In this document: piece by piece, positions 1 to 7,170 of the stretch
How the letters are laid out: every line of letters begins with the position of its first letter
Numbering within the stretch: the first letter of the stretch is position 1
Assembly: GCA_903832105.1 (NCBI GenBank)
Contig: CAILAO010000892.1
Coordinates: 1 to 19,080 of the forward strand
Direction: 5' to 3'
From: an uncultured Pseudomonadota bacterium
Lineage (GTDB): Bacteria > Bdellovibrionota_B > Oligoflexia > Oligoflexales > CAILAO01
DNA: 19,080 nucleotides
The notes under the pieces: generated by a model
Told to the model about the DNA's origin: nothing
Database searches by the model: none
What the model saw: the letters and a program-made list of their open reading frames with translations, nothing else
Program-made: the position numbers and the translations under genes

Positions 1-618
1 AATCTGGACACACTCCTCTTCCCTCTCAATCAAACGAATCAATCCCTCTACATGACCACCAACCCTTTTAAGCCTGAGAAACACGTCTTTCAATGATCCC
101 GTTCTTTTTTGTGCCGCTAAATAAAAGGAGAGTGCGGAAAAACTAAAAAATAGAAGAAGCATATCAAGCGCGATAATGCGCGAATGCACGATCAAGGCGT
201 TTTCGATGGTTAGAAGAAATCCCCCTAGAAAAGCGCCTCTAAGCGACGCCCCGAGTTGGAGCAAGATAAGAAAGGCCAGGATAGGCACCATCGCCCCAGC
301 GAGTGCGGGAAGAAATCGCAAACCAAAGATAGGGATGTCTCTATAGGATTTACCTATAGCATCAAAGGCAAAATTTCCTTCGTAACCGAAAATTTTGCCG
401 ACCGCCGCAATGAGAAGTTTGGCGTGTGGTGGATGAACGTCGATGAAGGGGACCTTACTCCAACCGTATTTCGTGACATAAGTCCCAAAATGAAACTCAT
501 CGAAAACAACTTGTTTTGGCCTCGACAAAAATCCGACATGAAGAATAAGACTCAAAGATCCGAGCAAAACGGCGATCACTAGAGGGCGTCTGGTTAACTG
601 AAATTTTGAAAATATCAT
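1..618 (-). CDS. Protein O-mannosyltransferase (GT39/PMT family), C-terminal part cut off by window edge
   Basis: This is the N-terminal 206 codons of a multi-pass membrane glycosyltransferase. It is predicted to move a sugar, typically mannose from a polyprenyl-phosphate donor, onto Ser/Thr of proteins being exported. The sequence shows a first membrane segment at about residues 12-30, then the acidic pair Asp40-Glu41 in VVFDEFHFG, then DVHPPHAKLL at 60-69. Asp-Glu in the first external loop and the HPP motif are hallmarks of the PMT/GT39 family. Further hydrophobic segments lie at about 100-122 and 148-168. The ATG at 618 lies 5 bp past the stop of the upstream lipoprotein gene and has no clear Shine-Dalgarno site, so translational coupling is likely. 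The family call rests on motifs. The donor sugar is unknown, and the luminal MIR-type or C-terminal regions fall outside the window. Confidence 0.8.
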   Translation of the reverse strand, partial: MIFSKFQLTRRPLVIAVLLGSLSLILHVGFLSRPKQVVFDEFHFGTYVTKYGWSKVPFIDVHPPHAKLLIAAVGKIFGYEGNFAFDAIGKSYRDIPIFGLRFLPALAGAMVPILAFLILLQLGASLRGAFLGGFLLTIENALIVHSRIIALDMLLLFFSFSALSFYLAAQKRTGSLKDVFLRLKRVGGHVEGLIRLIEREEECVQI

Positions 619-623
619 GAATA

Positions 624-2123
624 TTACGGAATCGCATGAAAGCGAACAAAATCGTTTACAAGTTCAGTCTCACCCTTTTTCCAGACAAAGTCGATACGGT
701 TAATGCCGGCACTGGTCGTAAACTCCTGCACAAGATTTGTACTCCCCTGAGGTTTAAGCGTCGCAAGCTTGACTCCATTTAGAGTCAGATCCAAAGTGAC
801 GTCGCTCGCTGTGAGGTCACCTTCAGGTTTTATGACGAGAATCGTGTTTTTTCCGAGAAATGCCGCTCCTGTGGAAGCGCCATCAAGTGCAACTTCGAAA
901 CTGGCAAATTTGCCCCAAGAATTCGACCACTCGGGTTCCATGATATCAAGAGGCGGATTGGTAGGATCTGCTCCTATAGATTCTGCCCAAAGTTTAATGA
1001 CCTCGTTAATGTTGAGATTCGGATTTCCGTAAAATCTAGTACCGTTTGGTTCGACAGGTTCAAGGGCGAGCCAAATAAAATCAGGATGATCTCCCAAGTT
1101 TTGCTGAGTCCATTCGCCGCCGATGATGTTGCCACTTCCGTCAAGCTCAAGAACGTATTGATAGGAGTTAACCTCGGGTTCGAGGGTAGGAGCGGTATTT
1201 GACTCACTACTAAGACTCTTGGCATGGGTGATGCTCATGGTGACCAAAGCGAAACTCTGGGCATTCGGATTGAATCGATAAGTCCCACCGCCAGTTCCGG
1301 TGACTTGTTGAAGAGCGGATTCTTTTGAAATTTCTTGCGAGGTGTAAGAATACTTATAAAGAGGAGAATTCCAGACCTCATTGCCAGCGCTACGATCCAT
1401 GATAATGATGTGCTGCTTTCGCCCGATCCAGTTCGCGATGACGACATGCATGACTCCAGGGTTGATGTCTTCGCAGTCACCCATAACGGTCGGATCAGAG
1501 CGTCCTGATGGCCCTGTGAATGACGGAAGATCGCATCGGTTACCGCCAAGAAACGCGGGCTTCGCGCTCATGTGAATTTCTGCTAGGAGGGCTTTGATGT
1601 CGCGCGGTTCGAACGTCACGTTCCCTTTTGTGACAGATCGAGCGGGCTCTTTATGTCTTTGGGCCGCAGCCGACCAGCCATTGCAATGTCCAGCCCAGTC
1701 AACAGCGGCTTGTCCATGGTTCGACGTTTCCCAATCTGTCGCCTTATTCACGCCGCCGTTATAAACCGCATCATATTTTTCGAGAGCAGAGTCATTGTAG
1801 TAATCCCAGCGAATAGCAGTTCCCTTATGAGATTCCGGATACCAAAAGCCTGAGTAAGGAAGTTTGTCGCTAGCGACACTTCCGCTCTTCGGGAGTTGTG
1901 CGAAATTAATCATAAATTCTTCATTCCAGACTGCAAGATAGAATTCTTTGTTCGCATCGATCGTCGTCACGCCGCTGGCCAGTCTTTCCTTGGTCACAGT
2001 AGGTTGGGTAGCCTCTTTTTTGTTGGCTTCCTTCGCTTTCTGTCCCAAGCGATAAATCGGTTGTTTACAATTCATGAAAACAAAAAGACTGGCGAAGGTC
2101 ATGAGTTTTACTAATGAGCCCAT
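624..2123 (-). CDS. Transglutaminase-elicitor-like lipoprotein
   Basis: This 499-residue exported protein resembles the transglutaminase elicitor family known from oomycetes and some bacteria. The visible signature is GHCNGW with the presumed nucleophile Cys147, then a His in VMHVVIANWIG (His226), then an Asp in IIIMDRS (Asp243), in Cys-His-Asp order as in transglutaminase/papain folds. A later GGEWTQQN...HPDFIW stretch also looks like this family. The last 110 residues resemble a beta-sandwich domain. The start at 2123 is chosen because AGGAG sits 7 bp upstream. A longer frame opens at 2192 but lacks such a site. The N-terminus has a hydrophobic segment ending in Cys19 (FVFMNC), a non-canonical lipobox, so lipidation is plausible rather than certain. 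The gene is the first of a probable two-gene operon with the O-mannosyltransferase. Whether it cross-links, deamidates or cleaves proteins cannot be told from sequence. Confidence 0.65.
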   Translation of the reverse strand: MGSLVKLMTFASLFVFMNCKQPIYRLGQKAKEANKKEATQPTVTKERLASGVTTIDANKEFYLAVWNEEFMINFAQLPKSGSVASDKLPYSGFWYPESHKGTAIRWDYYNDSALEKYDAVYNGGVNKATDWETSNHGQAAVDWAGHCNGWSAAAQRHKEPARSVTKGNVTFEPRDIKALLAEIHMSAKPAFLGGNRCDLPSFTGPSGRSDPTVMGDCEDINPGVMHVVIANWIGRKQHIIIMDRSAGNEVWNSPLYKYSYTSQEISKESALQQVTGTGGGTYRFNPNAQSFALVTMSITHAKSLSSESNTAPTLEPEVNSYQYVLELDGSGNIIGGEWTQQNLGDHPDFIWLALEPVEPNGTRFYGNPNLNINEVIKLWAESIGADPTNPPLDIMEPEWSNSWGKFASFEVALDGASTGAAFLGKNTILVIKPEGDLTASDVTLDLTLNGVKLATLKPQGSTNLVQEFTTSAGINRIDFVWKKGETELVNDFVRFHAIP

Positions 2124-2321
2124 AAATCTACTCCTAAGTCTGAGAACATATATATAAGTGTAACGCTTTGCTAAAGGTTCGTACACAGTCATACTTCTAC
2201 GTCATTGGGTTGCAGAAGTCTCAATTTTAAATAAAAACGAAAAAACGGGCACTTTTTTAAGTGTTTTCAGTAAAGTCTAGTCATTGCTAGAACTCGTTGG
2301 TCATCGCGAGCAATAACCTGA

Positions 2322-2327
2322 TAGAAT
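2322..2327 (+). promoter_or_regulatory. Candidate -10 box for the small Cys-rich lipoprotein
   Basis: TAGAAT matches the sigma-70 -10 consensus at five of six bases and lies 33 bp before the ATG at 2361. Upstream, only a poor -35 (TTGGTC, 19 bp away) is visible, so this is tentative. The rest of the divergent 2124-2360 region holds a weak AT-rich hairpin at about 2251-2264 and nothing else I can name. Confidence 0.3.
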
Positions 2328-2360
2328 AAGTACTGTTCAATGTAAAGTTTCGGGGGATTT

Positions 2361-2675
2361 ATGAAAATTTTTTCCATTTGCTTTTATGGTGTGGTCACAT
2401 TGCTTATCTTTGCATGCGGCGCGAAAGATAAAGAAAAGAGCTATCAAATTCAAGTTTGGCAAACGGATAGCTACGGCTTAGAAAGCACAAAACTTTTTGA
2501 CGAGTCAGGAAAAGATAGCGAAAAAAAAGCCAAAGAACTTTGTGAAACTTATACGAGTTGCAGCAGTGTTTGTAGCAAGCTTCAGATCGCAAAGCAGGAA
2601 ATTGCATACAAATACGAATGCAAATGGAATAACGACATGCTGAAATCTAGTCAAACTAGATGCGTTTGTCCTTGA
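2361..2675 (+). CDS. Small six-cysteine lipoprotein, function unknown
   Basis: I do not recognise this 104-residue protein. It starts with a lipoprotein signal peptide: Lys2, a hydrophobic run, and the lipobox LIFAC with lipidated Cys19. The mature part is Lys/Glu-rich and carries six further cysteines (61, 67, 71, 87, 101, 103). That even number suggests three disulfides in a small periplasmic or outer-membrane-anchored domain. A purine-rich GGGGGA lies about 4 bp before the ATG and supports the start. The gene stands alone between the divergent transglutaminase-like lipoprotein gene and a second lipoprotein gene 246 bp downstream. Function cannot be assigned. Confidence 0.75.
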   Translation: MKIFSICFYGVVTLLIFACGAKDKEKSYQIQVWQTDSYGLESTKLFDESGKDSEKKAKELCETYTSCSSVCSKLQIAKQEIAYKYECKWNNDMLKSSQTRCVCP

Positions 2676-2795
2676 TGTAAGTAACTTCACTTCTCTGCAA
2701 GTTTAGACATGACAATTTTAAGATCTTTCCATGTTTGTCTCTATGCCCCAAAGTCCTGAGGTTTCAAATTAGAACTAGATAGAAAGACTGCTATT

Positions 2796-2825
2796 TTGAC
2801 AGGACCATTTTATTTTTCATAGAAC
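2796..2825 (+). promoter_or_regulatory. Candidate sigma-70 promoter for the lipoprotein at 2922
   Basis: A perfect TTGACA -35 (2796-2801), an 18-bp spacer and TAGAAC as -10 (2820-2825) lie about 96 bp before the ATG at 2922. The -10 matches only four of six bases. An A-run follows. Otherwise the 2676-2921 gap shows nothing recognisable. Confidence 0.4.
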
Positions 2826-2921
2826 AAAAAAAACGTATCCTTCTTAAGTTTTTAGATAGACCTGCCGAGCGGCAATATACCGGTAGTTTCTCGAACTTTT
2901 TTAAAAATAGAGGGGCGCCTT

Positions 2922-3542
2922 ATGAGGCAATTAATTGTTTCTTTATTTTCAGCAAGTATTTTATTCTCTACCACAAGCTGTTCCCCATCAGAGAGCAGAA
3001 ACTCTTCGACGGCACCCGCTTCTACGACAACGACGGACAAAGCCGGAAGGACGGCAACATCAAATATGAAAGTTTATGCAACAAAAGCCGACTTTCCGGA
3101 ATGCACTTCCACCGAGAAGGATCAAATCGCATTCGCCTCAGACGATAAAACGTTCTATGTGTGCGATACGACGGCGTGGCAATCCGCAGGAAAATCTCTT
3201 GATCCGGGAGAGACACCGATCGATACGTCGCTAACAAAATGCACAGGCGACCAAGTTAAAGCGATGCCTCTGCCAGATTCGATCAATGGCCAGCTTGTTT
3301 TAGACTTACCCACTGATATTGATCCTTGTTCCGCGCAAGGCTACCTGGTAGGAAACACCGATGCCAAGGTTGATGTTGCTCCTGACGGAACGGCTTATAT
3401 TTCAGGCGTTTCCGGTGGATTTCATGATATCATCGTGACCGCAGGGACCATCGCGGTCGGAGCCGAGTTGACATCGTCAGAAGCCTCTATCGTTAGAGGC
3501 GTAAGGATTCCGCGCGTTTTGGCGATGGGCGACGTCATTTGA
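2922..3542 (+). CDS. Lipoprotein of unknown function, apparently interrupted by an in-frame TGA
   Basis: The 206-residue product has a lipoprotein signal peptide (hydrophobic run, then STTSC, with Cys20 lipidated) and a Ser/Thr-rich linker (about 21-48). A segment with Cys61 and Cys81 follows (TFYVCDTTAW), of the kind seen in many secreted proteins of Bdellovibrio-like bacteria. A beta-rich part at about 130-200 (GTAYISGVSGGFHDIIVTAG) resembles carboxypeptidase-regulatory-like folds. The ATG follows AGGGGCGCCTT, a passable ribosome site. The frame stops at TGA 3540-3542, but the same frame runs on for 36 coding-looking codons to TAG at 3651-3653. The gene may therefore be a recent nonsense allele, contain a sequencing error, or be read through. 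Function is unknown. Confidence 0.6.
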   Translation: MRQLIVSLFSASILFSTTSCSPSESRNSSTAPASTTTTDKAGRTATSNMKVYATKADFPECTSTEKDQIAFASDDKTFYVCDTTAWQSAGKSLDPGETPIDTSLTKCTGDQVKAMPLPDSINGQLVLDLPTDIDPCSAQGYLVGNTDAKVDVAPDGTAYISGVSGGFHDIIVTAGTIAVGAELTSSEASIVRGVRIPRVLAMGDVI

Positions 3543-3653
3543 GCGGGAGGAACCGCCATAACCCACAAAGCGGGGAAGTCCCTGGGCTGGAAAGTTTATG
3601 ACAAAATCCTCCCTCCACCCATCAACGAATCATTAAAATTCAAAAAAACTTAG
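3543..3653 (+). other. In-frame extension after the TGA of the 2922 lipoprotein gene
   Basis: Reading on in the same frame past TGA gives AGGTAITHKAGKSLGWKVYD, then KILPPPINES and a lysine-rich end, stopping at TAG 3651-3653. The composition looks like real protein and would complete a C-terminal domain, giving a product of about 242 residues. Its stop overlaps, on the opposite strand, the TAA stop of the MNT gene (3650-3652). That is the arrangement expected of two convergent intact genes. Confidence 0.5.
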
Positions 3654-3943
3654 GGATAAATCTCTATCCCCTCAGTTTCTATTCTTTTTAGCAGTTCCGC
3701 TGAAAGGCTTGAACTAATCGTCACAAAGTCTAACTTACATAGCGTTGGTTTGTTATCGATGCAGTCTAACTGGAATTTTGCGTCGTCAAAATCTTCTTGT
3801 TGATAAATAGCCAGATCATAATCCGAAGCCAAACGCTCCTCTTTTCTAGCTCTTGAACCGAATAAAACGATTTTTTTTATTTGCGGATATTTCGATGCTT
3901 CTTTTTTAATAAATGTCAAAACATCTTCTGAACGAATAGACAT
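3650..3943 (-). CDS. MNT-family nucleotidyltransferase, MntA-like antitoxin
   Basis: This 97-residue minimal nucleotidyltransferase has the family motif in full: Gly29-Ser30-Arg31-Ala, then Ser40-Asp41-Tyr-Asp43-Leu, and a third acidic residue at Asp72 (KLDFVTI). These bind metal and NTP. In characterised HEPN/MNT pairs, MntA silences the HEPN toxin by adding AMP to a Tyr of the toxin's active-site motif. The gene starts 4 bp after the HEPN gene stops, toxin first, which is the usual order for this class. Convergence with the lipoprotein gene gives overlapping stop codons at 3650-3653. The family call is firm. The antitoxin role is inferred from the partner and its AMPylation-type motif. Confidence 0.85.
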   Translation of the reverse strand: MSIRSEDVLTFIKKEASKYPQIKKIVLFGSRARKEERLASDYDLAIYQQEDFDDAKFQLDCIDNKPTLCKLDFVTISSSLSAELLKRIETEGIEIYP

Positions 3944-3947
3944 GTGT

Positions 3948-4349
3948 TTATCCCAACGTTTTGACTTTGTCTTTTAACACCTCTAAAAATCCCTTGAACG
4001 ATGAAACATGAGCATCTTTAATTCTTTTGACTAATTCTCTTGCTTCGTTTTGATCATAGACATGAACTGAAATATTTCGATCTTTAATGATCTTGAGCCA
4101 AGAGCTTTCATCGGAAATAAGCCCCTCTTTAAATGCCGTTTCAAACGCTGTTCTTGGCGATTGAACCGGACTTCCAAGCTCCGACAAAAGTCTCGCCATC
4201 GCTTTCCAACAAGTCTCATATGTAAGTTCAAACAGTTTTATGACACCTGCAACATCTCGTTCTGTCTTAACGTCCTCTTTAATAGACTTTTCCAGACTCT
4301 GAAATGCCGAGTTGAAGTTTGAAAAAGAATCCTTTAATCCCTGTTTCAT
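3948..4349 (-). CDS. HEPN-domain protein (HI0074-like nucleotidyltransferase-binding), HepT-like toxin
   Basis: This 133-residue, mostly helical protein resembles the nucleotidyltransferase substrate-binding family (HI0074 type) of the HEPN superfamily. Visible hallmarks are FELTYETCWKAM at about 40-51, EGLI at 75-78, and RNISVHVY at 91-98. The last contains Arg91-x4-His96-x-Tyr98, which is exactly the RX4HXY motif. In HepT toxins this motif holds the ribonuclease residues and the Tyr that MntA modifies. The adjoining MNT gene and 4-bp spacing make a bicistronic pair. No clear Shine-Dalgarno site precedes the ATG at 4349, and only a weak TATAAG lies about 15 bp upstream. Toxicity is an inference, since HI0074-type members are not all proven toxins. 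Confidence 0.8.
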   Translation of the reverse strand: MKQGLKDSFSNFNSAFQSLEKSIKEDVKTERDVAGVIKLFELTYETCWKAMARLLSELGSPVQSPRTAFETAFKEGLISDESSWLKIIKDRNISVHVYDQNEARELVKRIKDAHVSSFKGFLEVLKDKVKTLG

Positions 4350-4461
4350 ATTGTCACTAAAACCTTATATCGCAGACCTGTCACATTCAGTTTCACGCAC
4401 ATAAATCGGAAAGTCAATCACCCATTTTCTTTTATCATAATGCATTTTAAACATTTCTCAT

Positions 4462-5244
4462 TTAAAATACTTTTGCTTGAGCTAAGAGTATCCATCCTCT
4501 TTTTCCGTCAGAAAGTTCTACTTTTGCCCACTTATCCCTGGCTTCACGAAGAATAAAAGGGGCCCCCTCGTGAAGTTCAAAAAGTACGGTGTCCTTTTCG
4601 CTAGGGCCAGAAAAAACTTTGAGAGAAGGCTGCGTGACGGCACTCCATGTTTCATCTAAATCTAAGGACCAACCGAAATTAAGACCGATAAAGAGAGCTA
4701 GAGCCAAGATAGCTATGGACGGAAAACGGAGAAGCCGAAGTTTCCGAAAAAGTAGACTTGATGTGAGTAGCAAAAACGCAACGCTAAACATAAAGGTCAT
4801 CAGATAAGCCAACTCGCGTGGAGTCGCTTTAAGCGCAAGAAACCCAAAAATAATCATCCATATGCTTTTCGCTTTTGCGATATCGAGACGATCGGTGGTT
4901 TGCGAATACAAAAACTTTAAGTTTGCAGCAACATCGGGATCGCGTGGAAGAAACCTTCTCGCAGCCAGTAGTGCAGCCATCGCTGAACCCAGCTTCCCCG
5001 TCCGAAAATAAGCATTGCTGAGGTTATAAAACACATGTCCATTAGCCGAGTCACTTTTCGCGAGGTTGGTCGCAATCTTTTCGTATAATCTAACAGCTTC
5101 TTCAAAACGCCCCTGATCATAGGCTTGGTTTGCTGTGACCCAATCGCTTGATAAGGAGTCTGACCCCTCAGCCATGAGAGGCTTAGTGATGCTGAAGGCT
5201 AGAATTAGAGCGAAAAGTGACAATATTTTGAGTTGTTTTGACAT
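4462..5244 (-). CDS. batE: BatE: TPR and SH3-domain membrane protein
   Basis: This is the last gene of the Bat operon, 260 residues. The protein shows a signal peptide (hydrophobic run ending near KPLMA, about residue 25) and a TPR-rich region (about 34-125, e.g. ANQAYDQGRFEEAVRLYEKI). Two to three membrane segments follow at about 128-190, then a C-terminal bacterial SH3-like domain (about 200-258, ending KRGWILLAQAKVF). This is the standard BatE architecture. I start it at 5244 because AAGGA lies 5 bp upstream. An in-frame ATG at 5259 would overlap the batD stop and lacks a site. Its role is likely in assembly or stability of the Bat envelope complex. No strong terminator follows: only an AT-only inverted repeat (4444-4451 with 4461-4468) is present, so some read-through into the HEPN/MNT pair is possible. 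Confidence 0.85.
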   Translation of the reverse strand: MSKQLKILSLFALILAFSITKPLMAEGSDSLSSDWVTANQAYDQGRFEEAVRLYEKIATNLAKSDSANGHVFYNLSNAYFRTGKLGSAMAALLAARRFLPRDPDVAANLKFLYSQTTDRLDIAKAKSIWMIIFGFLALKATPRELAYLMTFMFSVAFLLLTSSLLFRKLRLLRFPSIAILALALFIGLNFGWSLDLDETWSAVTQPSLKVFSGPSEKDTVLFELHEGAPFILREARDKWAKVELSDGKRGWILLAQAKVF

Positions 5245-5252
5245 AACTTTCC

Positions 5253-7169
5253 TTAACACAGTTTGTCGATTTTTTTGATGATAAGCTCAATGGAGTCGCC
5301 CAACTCTTTCAATGCTGTCTGTTCGGGCCTTTCCCCTGAAAACTCAAACATCTCGAAGCGTTCAACAAGTTGACAGACACTTTGAATTGAATCCTGGTCA
5401 ATATTCTCATTTTCAAGAAGCGATCTTACTTCACGAGATGTCAGGGCGTGACCATGGACGTTGAGCTTGTCGCCTAAAAAACCCTTAACGGCTTGCATAA
5501 GAATGATCATAGCCTGGCTAACATCTTGCGCCGTCTCAGATTTAAGAAGTTTGTCAGCCTCAGCCTTAACTTCGGCGTAGTGGTTGTAAGCTTTTAACCG
5601 CCGCATTTTAACCGGATCGCTAAAGAACTTCTCTCTAAAGAAGATAAATATCCATGATAGGAAAAATAAAAGAAAAGAGCCTCCGCCCATCCCACCAAGG
5701 GTCCACGCATCGGTGGTCGACAAGTTATGTCTCTTTTCGATGAGAGATGGCTCACGATGAAGGCCGATGACGTCCTCGCCCAAGACCTTGATTTGTTCTT
5801 TCTTAGTAGTTCCTTTGAGAGTGGACTCCTCGCCTGCCCTCGCGACGACTAATGACTCTTTTTCGGAAGGTGGATCGACGTCCAGATTTCCAAGCGGCGT
5901 TTTGACAGTTCGATAAGCCTGCTCTTGGGGGTTAAAAAAGAAGAATGTGAGTTCGCCCAGAGCAAGTTTTCCAGGCTCCGTTGGAACAAGGGCAAATTTA
6001 AACGTCTTGCGCGAAAATATTCCGGAGGCATTAACTTGCTGATCTAGTGCGGGTTTGTCTGCATAAATTTTAAGAGAATTTTGCGGCGGAATCGAAATGT
6101 CAGGCATGCCCTCTAAGAATCCTTGCCCTTCAACGACAACTGTGAGTGTCGAGGTTTCTCCCGCCTTAAGGCGAGGTGCGCTGAGCGAGGCCCCAATCTT
6201 AAAATCACCAATGACATTGGAGAAATTTTGAGGTTTCCCAGCAGCAGGAACTGACTTGACAGTCATCTGAGTTGGTTTTGACATAAATTGTCGCTGGACC
6301 TGCTCGCCAAACCCGAAAAAGTCATCGTCTTGAAAGAGATCGAAGATGCTCCTGCCGCCGCGCCGCTCCTTCTTGGGGGCTCTTTGTGCGAGTGTGATTG
6401 TATCGAGGACAAAGGGGGGTATCTCGACTGTTCCTTCTTTGAGTGGGACGAGAATTTCGCTGATCTCCACGACTTGATATTGATTGGTTCCGACAAGCTT
6501 GGCATAGCGTTTTTCACCTTCGAGCGGGATCTTCTTCACTGATTGATAGTCTTGCGGCAGCACCTGAGTTTTAAGCAGCTTGATCCTGTAGTAAATTCTT
6601 ATTGTACTGACGACAGGTTCGCCAACGTAAGGATTCGTTTTTGAAAGAACCCGTTCGATAAAGACATCACCGTGCGCTTCGGTCTGAGATTCATTTTGTG
6701 GATCATTGCCGCCTCCAGCTCCTCCACCTGGTGGCGGTCCCCCGGGACTGGGCCCGGTCGGCGGAGCTGCACCTGAAGAACCTGAATTGTTGGACGAATC
6801 TTTTACTGAAAATTTGATTGGGAGCGTCGCAACGTCTTGTCCGTCAATTTTGAGAGTGATGCTTGGAATAGTGAATGTTCCGGCCTTATAGGGGACGACA
6901 ATATATTGATAAGAAACTTCCTTATGATATGTTCCATTAACAATCGAGATGTTGTGTGATGTACCGCGCCCCTCGATTTGCAATCCATCAATTTGAGGGA
7001 TTTTAGGATCGCCGTCTGCACTGCCAGATATCGTCAACGTATATACAAACTGATCCCCTAAAACGCTCTCTGTTTTGTCGATTTCCGCCGTAAAAGTCCC
7101 CGCGTAAGCTATCTTGGAGATTTCCAAGAGAGCTGCGAGGATGAACATTGTGCGAACAAAAAAGAGCAT
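5253..7169 (-). CDS. batD: BatD: oxygen-tolerance family membrane protein
   Basis: This 638-residue protein has a signal peptide (cleavage probably after AYA, residue 23) and an extracytoplasmic beta-rich N-terminal domain. A Ser/Gly/Pro-rich linker at about 122-160 leads to further beta-sandwich repeats, then one membrane helix (about 495-515, SFLLFFLSWIFIFF) and a cytoplasmic helical tail. This matches the BatD family of Bat operons. The start at 7169 is preferred because AAGGA lies 8 bp upstream and the ATG sits 1 base after the batC stop. In-frame ATGs at 7187 and 7196 would lie inside batC and lack a site. The Pro/Gly linker is unusually repetitive. The role, with BatA and BatB, in envelope stress or metal-dependent complex assembly is taken from family knowledge. 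Confidence 0.88.
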   Translation of the reverse strand: MLFFVRTMFILAALLEISKIAYAGTFTAEIDKTESVLGDQFVYTLTISGSADGDPKIPQIDGLQIEGRGTSHNISIVNGTYHKEVSYQYIVVPYKAGTFTIPSITLKIDGQDVATLPIKFSVKDSSNNSGSSGAAPPTGPSPGGPPPGGGAGGGNDPQNESQTEAHGDVFIERVLSKTNPYVGEPVVSTIRIYYRIKLLKTQVLPQDYQSVKKIPLEGEKRYAKLVGTNQYQVVEISEILVPLKEGTVEIPPFVLDTITLAQRAPKKERRGGRSIFDLFQDDDFFGFGEQVQRQFMSKPTQMTVKSVPAAGKPQNFSNVIGDFKIGASLSAPRLKAGETSTLTVVVEGQGFLEGMPDISIPPQNSLKIYADKPALDQQVNASGIFSRKTFKFALVPTEPGKLALGELTFFFFNPQEQAYRTVKTPLGNLDVDPPSEKESLVVARAGEESTLKGTTKKEQIKVLGEDVIGLHREPSLIEKRHNLSTTDAWTLGGMGGGSFLLFFLSWIFIFFREKFFSDPVKMRRLKAYNHYAEVKAEADKLLKSETAQDVSQAMIILMQAVKGFLGDKLNVHGHALTSREVRSLLENENIDQDSIQSVCQLVERFEMFEFSGERPEQTALKELGDSIELIIKKIDKLC

Positions 7170-7170
7170 A

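Noticed and set aside
256..582. Plus-strand reading frame of 108 codons near the left edge
   Set aside because: It lies antisense to the O-mannosyltransferase gene, whose frame carries the DE and HPP family motifs. The plus-strand product has no recognisable feature or ribosome site.
3540..3560. Possible selenocysteine codon: TGA followed by a GCGG/CCGC stem
   Set aside because: The stem is only 4 bp, starts right after the TGA and lacks the spacing and loop features of bacterial SECIS elements. The surrounding protein is a lipoprotein without a redox motif at this point.
4444..4468. Inverted repeat ATTTTAAA/TTTAAAAT at the batE stop as a terminator
   Set aside because: The stem is entirely A-T and no T-run follows in the batE direction, so it is too weak to call.
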